64,000 nucleotides of DNA. Source: Candidatus Dormiibacterota bacterium. Lineage in GTDB: Bacteria; Chloroflexota; Dormibacteria; CF-121. The translations under genes and the position numbers were made by a program. A model generated the notes under the pieces. The model ran no database searches, was not told the origin of the DNA, and saw only the letters and a program-made list of their open reading frames with translations. The stretch spans positions 162,187-226,186 of the forward strand of contig DASZZN010000029.1 in the NCBI GenBank assembly GCA_035544955.1, given 5' to 3'. Positions 61,641-64,000 of this stretch are shown piece by piece (the first letter of the stretch is position 1; each line of letters opens with the position of its first letter).

Positions 61641-63863
61641 ATGTTTGCCTGGTGGGGTCACGTCGTCTACCGATTCCGCTGGCTCATGCTGGGCGTCTCT
61701 GGGCTCCTGCTGGCCGCCTCCATCGTGGCGCTGTTCAACGGCGGCACCACGAAGAACAGCGGTGGAGGGAACACCGAGTCCGGACGAGCGGTCGCCCTGA
61801 TGCAGAGTCAGTTGCCGCAGAATGGCGCCGGGTCATCGTTTGTCCTCGTCTTTGGCAGCCAGACGATGCCGGTGCAGGACCCCGCCTTCAAACCCGCCGT
61901 GCTGACCGCGCTTCAACCGCTCCAGGCTGACCCACGGGTGAAGAGCATCGAGACTCCCTTTGATGTCACGGCTGAGCAAGCGCGTGCCATGACGTCGACG
62001 GACGGCCACCATGTCTACGCGCTGGTCACCCTCAAAGACGACTACCCCACCGCCCGCCAGTACTACACGCAGCTTCGAGCCAAGGTGCATTCCGATCAGC
62101 TGCAGGTCCTTGGCACCGGCAACGTCGCCATCGCTGCCGACTTCGACAAGTACCTGCAAGCCGACCTGCAGCGAGCCGAACTGGTCTCCCTCGTTGTCGT
62201 GGTGGTCTTGCTGTTGCTCGTCTTCGGTACGGTAGTCAGCGCGCTGCTTCCCCTCGGCGTGGGTGGCGTCGCGGTGGTCGGCGGCCTGGCTGCGGTCGGC
62301 GTGCTCGCGCGCTTCACCGATGTGTCCACCTACGCGACCAACATCGTCACCCTGATTGGTCTTGGCGTGGCGATCGACTACTCGCTCTTCATCGTCAACC
62401 GCTTCCGCGAAGAGCTGGCTGCCGGCCGGACGACCGAGCAGGCGCTGATCGCCAGCATGCGGACCTCCGGTCGCGCGGTCACCTTCTCCGGGATCACGGT
62501 CGCGATCGGGTTGAGCGCCATGCTGTTCTTCCAGGGCTCCTTTCTGGCATCGATGGGTTTCGCCGGGGCCATCGTGGTCGCGATCGCCGTGCTGTACGCG
62601 CTGACCTTCCTTGCCTCGCTGCTGGCGATCCTCGGTCATCGCGTGACGTGGCTGCGCGTGCCGCTGCCCCGCGGAAGGGCGGGTCATGGGTTCTGGCACG
62701 GTCTGGCGATGCGCGTGATGCGCAGACCGGTCCTGGTGCTGGTGCCGATCGTGGCGTTGCTGCTGGTGATGGCGTCGCCGTTCTTCCAAATCAAGATCGC
62801 GAACGGCGATGTCGGGATGCTACCGCCAAATGCGGAGAGTCGCCGCGGCTACGACCAGCTGCAGCAGTTTCCCGGGCAGGGCCAGACCTTCTTCAGCGTG
62901 GTTGTCCACTATTCGAACGGCGGCCCGCAGACCACCGACCGCATTGGAGGTCTGTATGACTTCGCCCGGAACATCAAGCAGATCCCGGGCGTGGAAAGCG
63001 TCGAGAGCCTGGTGACCTACGATTCCTCGCTCAGTCGTTCCGCCTACCAGGCGTTGCTCACTCAGCCGGCCGCGGCCCAGCCGGCGCGCGTGCAGGCCAT
63101 CGTCCACGGGACAACCGGCCCGCAGATCGCGGTCCTCTCGGTCGTCACGAAGAATGGCCAGGAAAGCGATGCCGCTCGCGCCATCGTCCACTCGTTGCGA
63201 ACCATGACCCCGCCTGCCGGCAGTAGCGTGCTGGTGGACGCCTTCTCCATCGACTTCACCGACTTCATCCTGCAGCGGATTCCGCTCGCGGTCGGCTACG
63301 TGATGATCGTCACCTACCTCGTGCTCTTCCTGCTGACCGGATCGGTGGTGCTCCCCCTCAAGGCCGTGATCATGAACATCCTGTCGATCGGGGCCTCCTT
63401 CGGGGCGCTGGTCTGGATCTTCCAGCAAGGTCACTTCAGCTCGCTGCTGAACTTCACCGCGGCTCCCCTCGACCCCTCCGTCCCGGTGTTGCTGTTCTGC
63501 ATCGTTTTCGGGCTCTCGATGGACTACGAGGTGCTGCTGATCAGCCGGATCCAGGAAGAGTACCGGCGGACGGGCGACACGACCCAGGCGGTCGCCGATG
63601 GGCTGGAGAAGAGCGGCCGGCTGATCACCGGCGCCGCCGGGATCATGGTGGCCGTCTTCCTCGCCTTCGGACTGGCGGACGTCGTGCTGATCAAGTCGAT
63701 CGGTCTGGGGCTGGCCATCGCGGTCGCCATCGATGCCACCCTGGTCCGTGCCCTGATCGTCCCAGCCGTGATGCGGCTGCTCGGGCGCACCAACTGGTGG
63801 GCGCCGCGTCCGCTGGCGCGGTGGCACCGTCGATTCAGTCTCGAAGGGCGGATCGCCGCCTAG
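61641..63863 (+). CDS. MMPL-family RND exporter
   Basis: 740 residues from ATG 61641 with GGAGGTGG upstream. It has 12 predicted helices in two halves, each with a soluble loop. Proton-relay motifs are GLGVAIDYSLFIVNRFREEL in the first half and FGLSMDYEVLLISRIQEEYR in the second. Such exporters move lipids, siderophores or toxic compounds. It is co-transcribed with the TetR gene, one base apart, suggesting induction by its substrate. Confidence 0.92.
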   Translation: MFAWWGHVVYRFRWLMLGVSGLLLAASIVALFNGGTTKNSGGGNTESGRAVALMQSQLPQNGAGSSFVLVFGSQTMPVQDPAFKPAVLTALQPLQADPRVKSIETPFDVTAEQARAMTSTDGHHVYALVTLKDDYPTARQYYTQLRAKVHSDQLQVLGTGNVAIAADFDKYLQADLQRAELVSLVVVVVLLLLVFGTVVSALLPLGVGGVAVVGGLAAVGVLARFTDVSTYATNIVTLIGLGVAIDYSLFIVNRFREELAAGRTTEQALIASMRTSGRAVTFSGITVAIGLSAMLFFQGSFLASMGFAGAIVVAIAVLYALTFLASLLAILGHRVTWLRVPLPRGRAGHGFWHGLAMRVMRRPVLVLVPIVALLLVMASPFFQIKIANGDVGMLPPNAESRRGYDQLQQFPGQGQTFFSVVVHYSNGGPQTTDRIGGLYDFARNIKQIPGVESVESLVTYDSSLSRSAYQALLTQPAAAQPARVQAIVHGTTGPQIAVLSVVTKNGQESDAARAIVHSLRTMTPPAGSSVLVDAFSIDFTDFILQRIPLAVGYVMIVTYLVLFLLTGSVVLPLKAVIMNILSIGASFGALVWIFQQGHFSSLLNFTAAPLDPSVPVLLFCIVFGLSMDYEVLLISRIQEEYRRTGDTTQAVADGLEKSGRLITGAAGIMVAVFLAFGLADVVLIKSIGLGLAIAVAIDATLVRALIVPAVMRLLGRTNWWAPRPLARWHRRFSLEGRIAA

Positions 63864-63896
63864 GTGTAGTTCCCACGGACCTTGTTGACAACTGAA

Positions 63897-63950
63897 GAGC
63901 CTCCTTGCACGGTTTGGGGTGTGAACAACAACCAGACCGAGAGGAGGCTC
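63897..63950. repeat. 9-bp inverted repeat covering a ribosome-binding site
   Basis: GAGCCTCCT (63897-63905) pairs with AGGAGGCTC (63942-63950). The second arm includes the Shine-Dalgarno sequence of the gene at 63953, so folding would block its translation. Confidence 0.55.
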
Positions 63951-63952
63951 AG

Positions 63953-64000
63953 ATGCAGCATAGGCCGCGACTCACCCCCTTTGGAAGACTGTTGCTGGTC
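63953..64000 (+). CDS. Probable IS481-like transposase (partial, start only)
   Basis: Only 16 codons are present: MQHRPRLTPFGRLLLV. The R-L-T-P-F-G-R-L-L-L-V pattern resembles the N-terminus of IS481-family transposases, just before the HTH. GAGGAGG lies five bases before the ATG. The gene continues past the right edge. No terminal inverted repeats can be judged in this fragment; identification rests on a short pattern. Confidence 0.45.
   Translation, partial: MQHRPRLTPFGRLLLV

Overview
The window is 64 kb of GC-rich bacterial chromosome. It carries the replication-origin neighbourhood: rpmH, rnpA, yidD, yidC and jag on one side, and dnaA, dnaN, recF, a DUF721 gene and a large helicase-nuclease on the other, with parA and parB nearby. 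High GC, frequent GTG and TTG starts, several promoters placed for leaderless mRNAs, and two sites of the Gram-positive LexA type (CGAAC-N4-GTTCG) point to a Terrabacteria lineage. Small markers such as DUF5317, DUF5679, an EF-G2-like factor and a PRC/MgtE-N/CBS protein beside an NRAMP transporter fit Chloroflexota (including Dormibacteria-like groups) or a relative. That assignment is inference; no rRNA is present.

Layout. 1-0.8 kb: start of ssb, rpsF and tRNA-Val(CAC), minus strand. 0.8-8 kb: an HTH regulator, moeA, an EF-G2-like GTPase, a NUDIX hydrolase, two unknown genes (one under an SOS-like box), a PfkB kinase and a macrodomain protein. 8-15.4 kb: a minus-strand set (FabH-like pseudoenzyme, FabF, MgtE-N/CBS protein, NRAMP transporter) divergent from acpP-fabD-fabF. 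15.5-21.5 kb: a zinc-ribbon protein, two single-domain TrkA proteins, a phosphoesterase, an AI-2E-type permease, a DUF5317 protein and an HD-GYP/MFS fusion. 21.6-25.8 kb: a tiny hydrophobic peptide gene with a perfect SOS box upstream, a two-component system and a PocR-GAF-GGDEF cyclase.

25.8-33 kb: gyrB-plsX-fabF-gyrA plus a small membrane protein, minus strand. 33-38 kb: the glycine cleavage operon (sigma-like gene, gcvT, gcvH, gcvPA, gcvPB). 38-43 kb: NfeD protease, slipin, CPBP protease, then parA-parB. 43-45.8 kb: ndk, lepB, an M16 peptidase and a small unknown gene. 45.7-55.3 kb: the origin cluster. 55.3-57.3 kb: two exported or membrane proteins of unknown function. 57.3-64 kb: an MGDG-synthase-like glycosyltransferase, a potassium channel, an MshA-like glycosyltransferase, TetR with an MMPL exporter, and the start of a probable transposase gene at the right edge.

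Taken together, this is a core-genome region for replication, segregation, fatty-acid and lipid synthesis, membrane-protein insertion and one-carbon metabolism, with signalling genes inserted. The most unusual points are the SOS-box/24-residue peptide locus, a FabH homologue lacking all three catalytic residues, the HD-GYP/MFS fusion, the soluble MgtE-like protein paired with a non-canonical NRAMP protein, a sigma-like protein without region 4, and a short palindromic repeat inserted in frame into gcvT.
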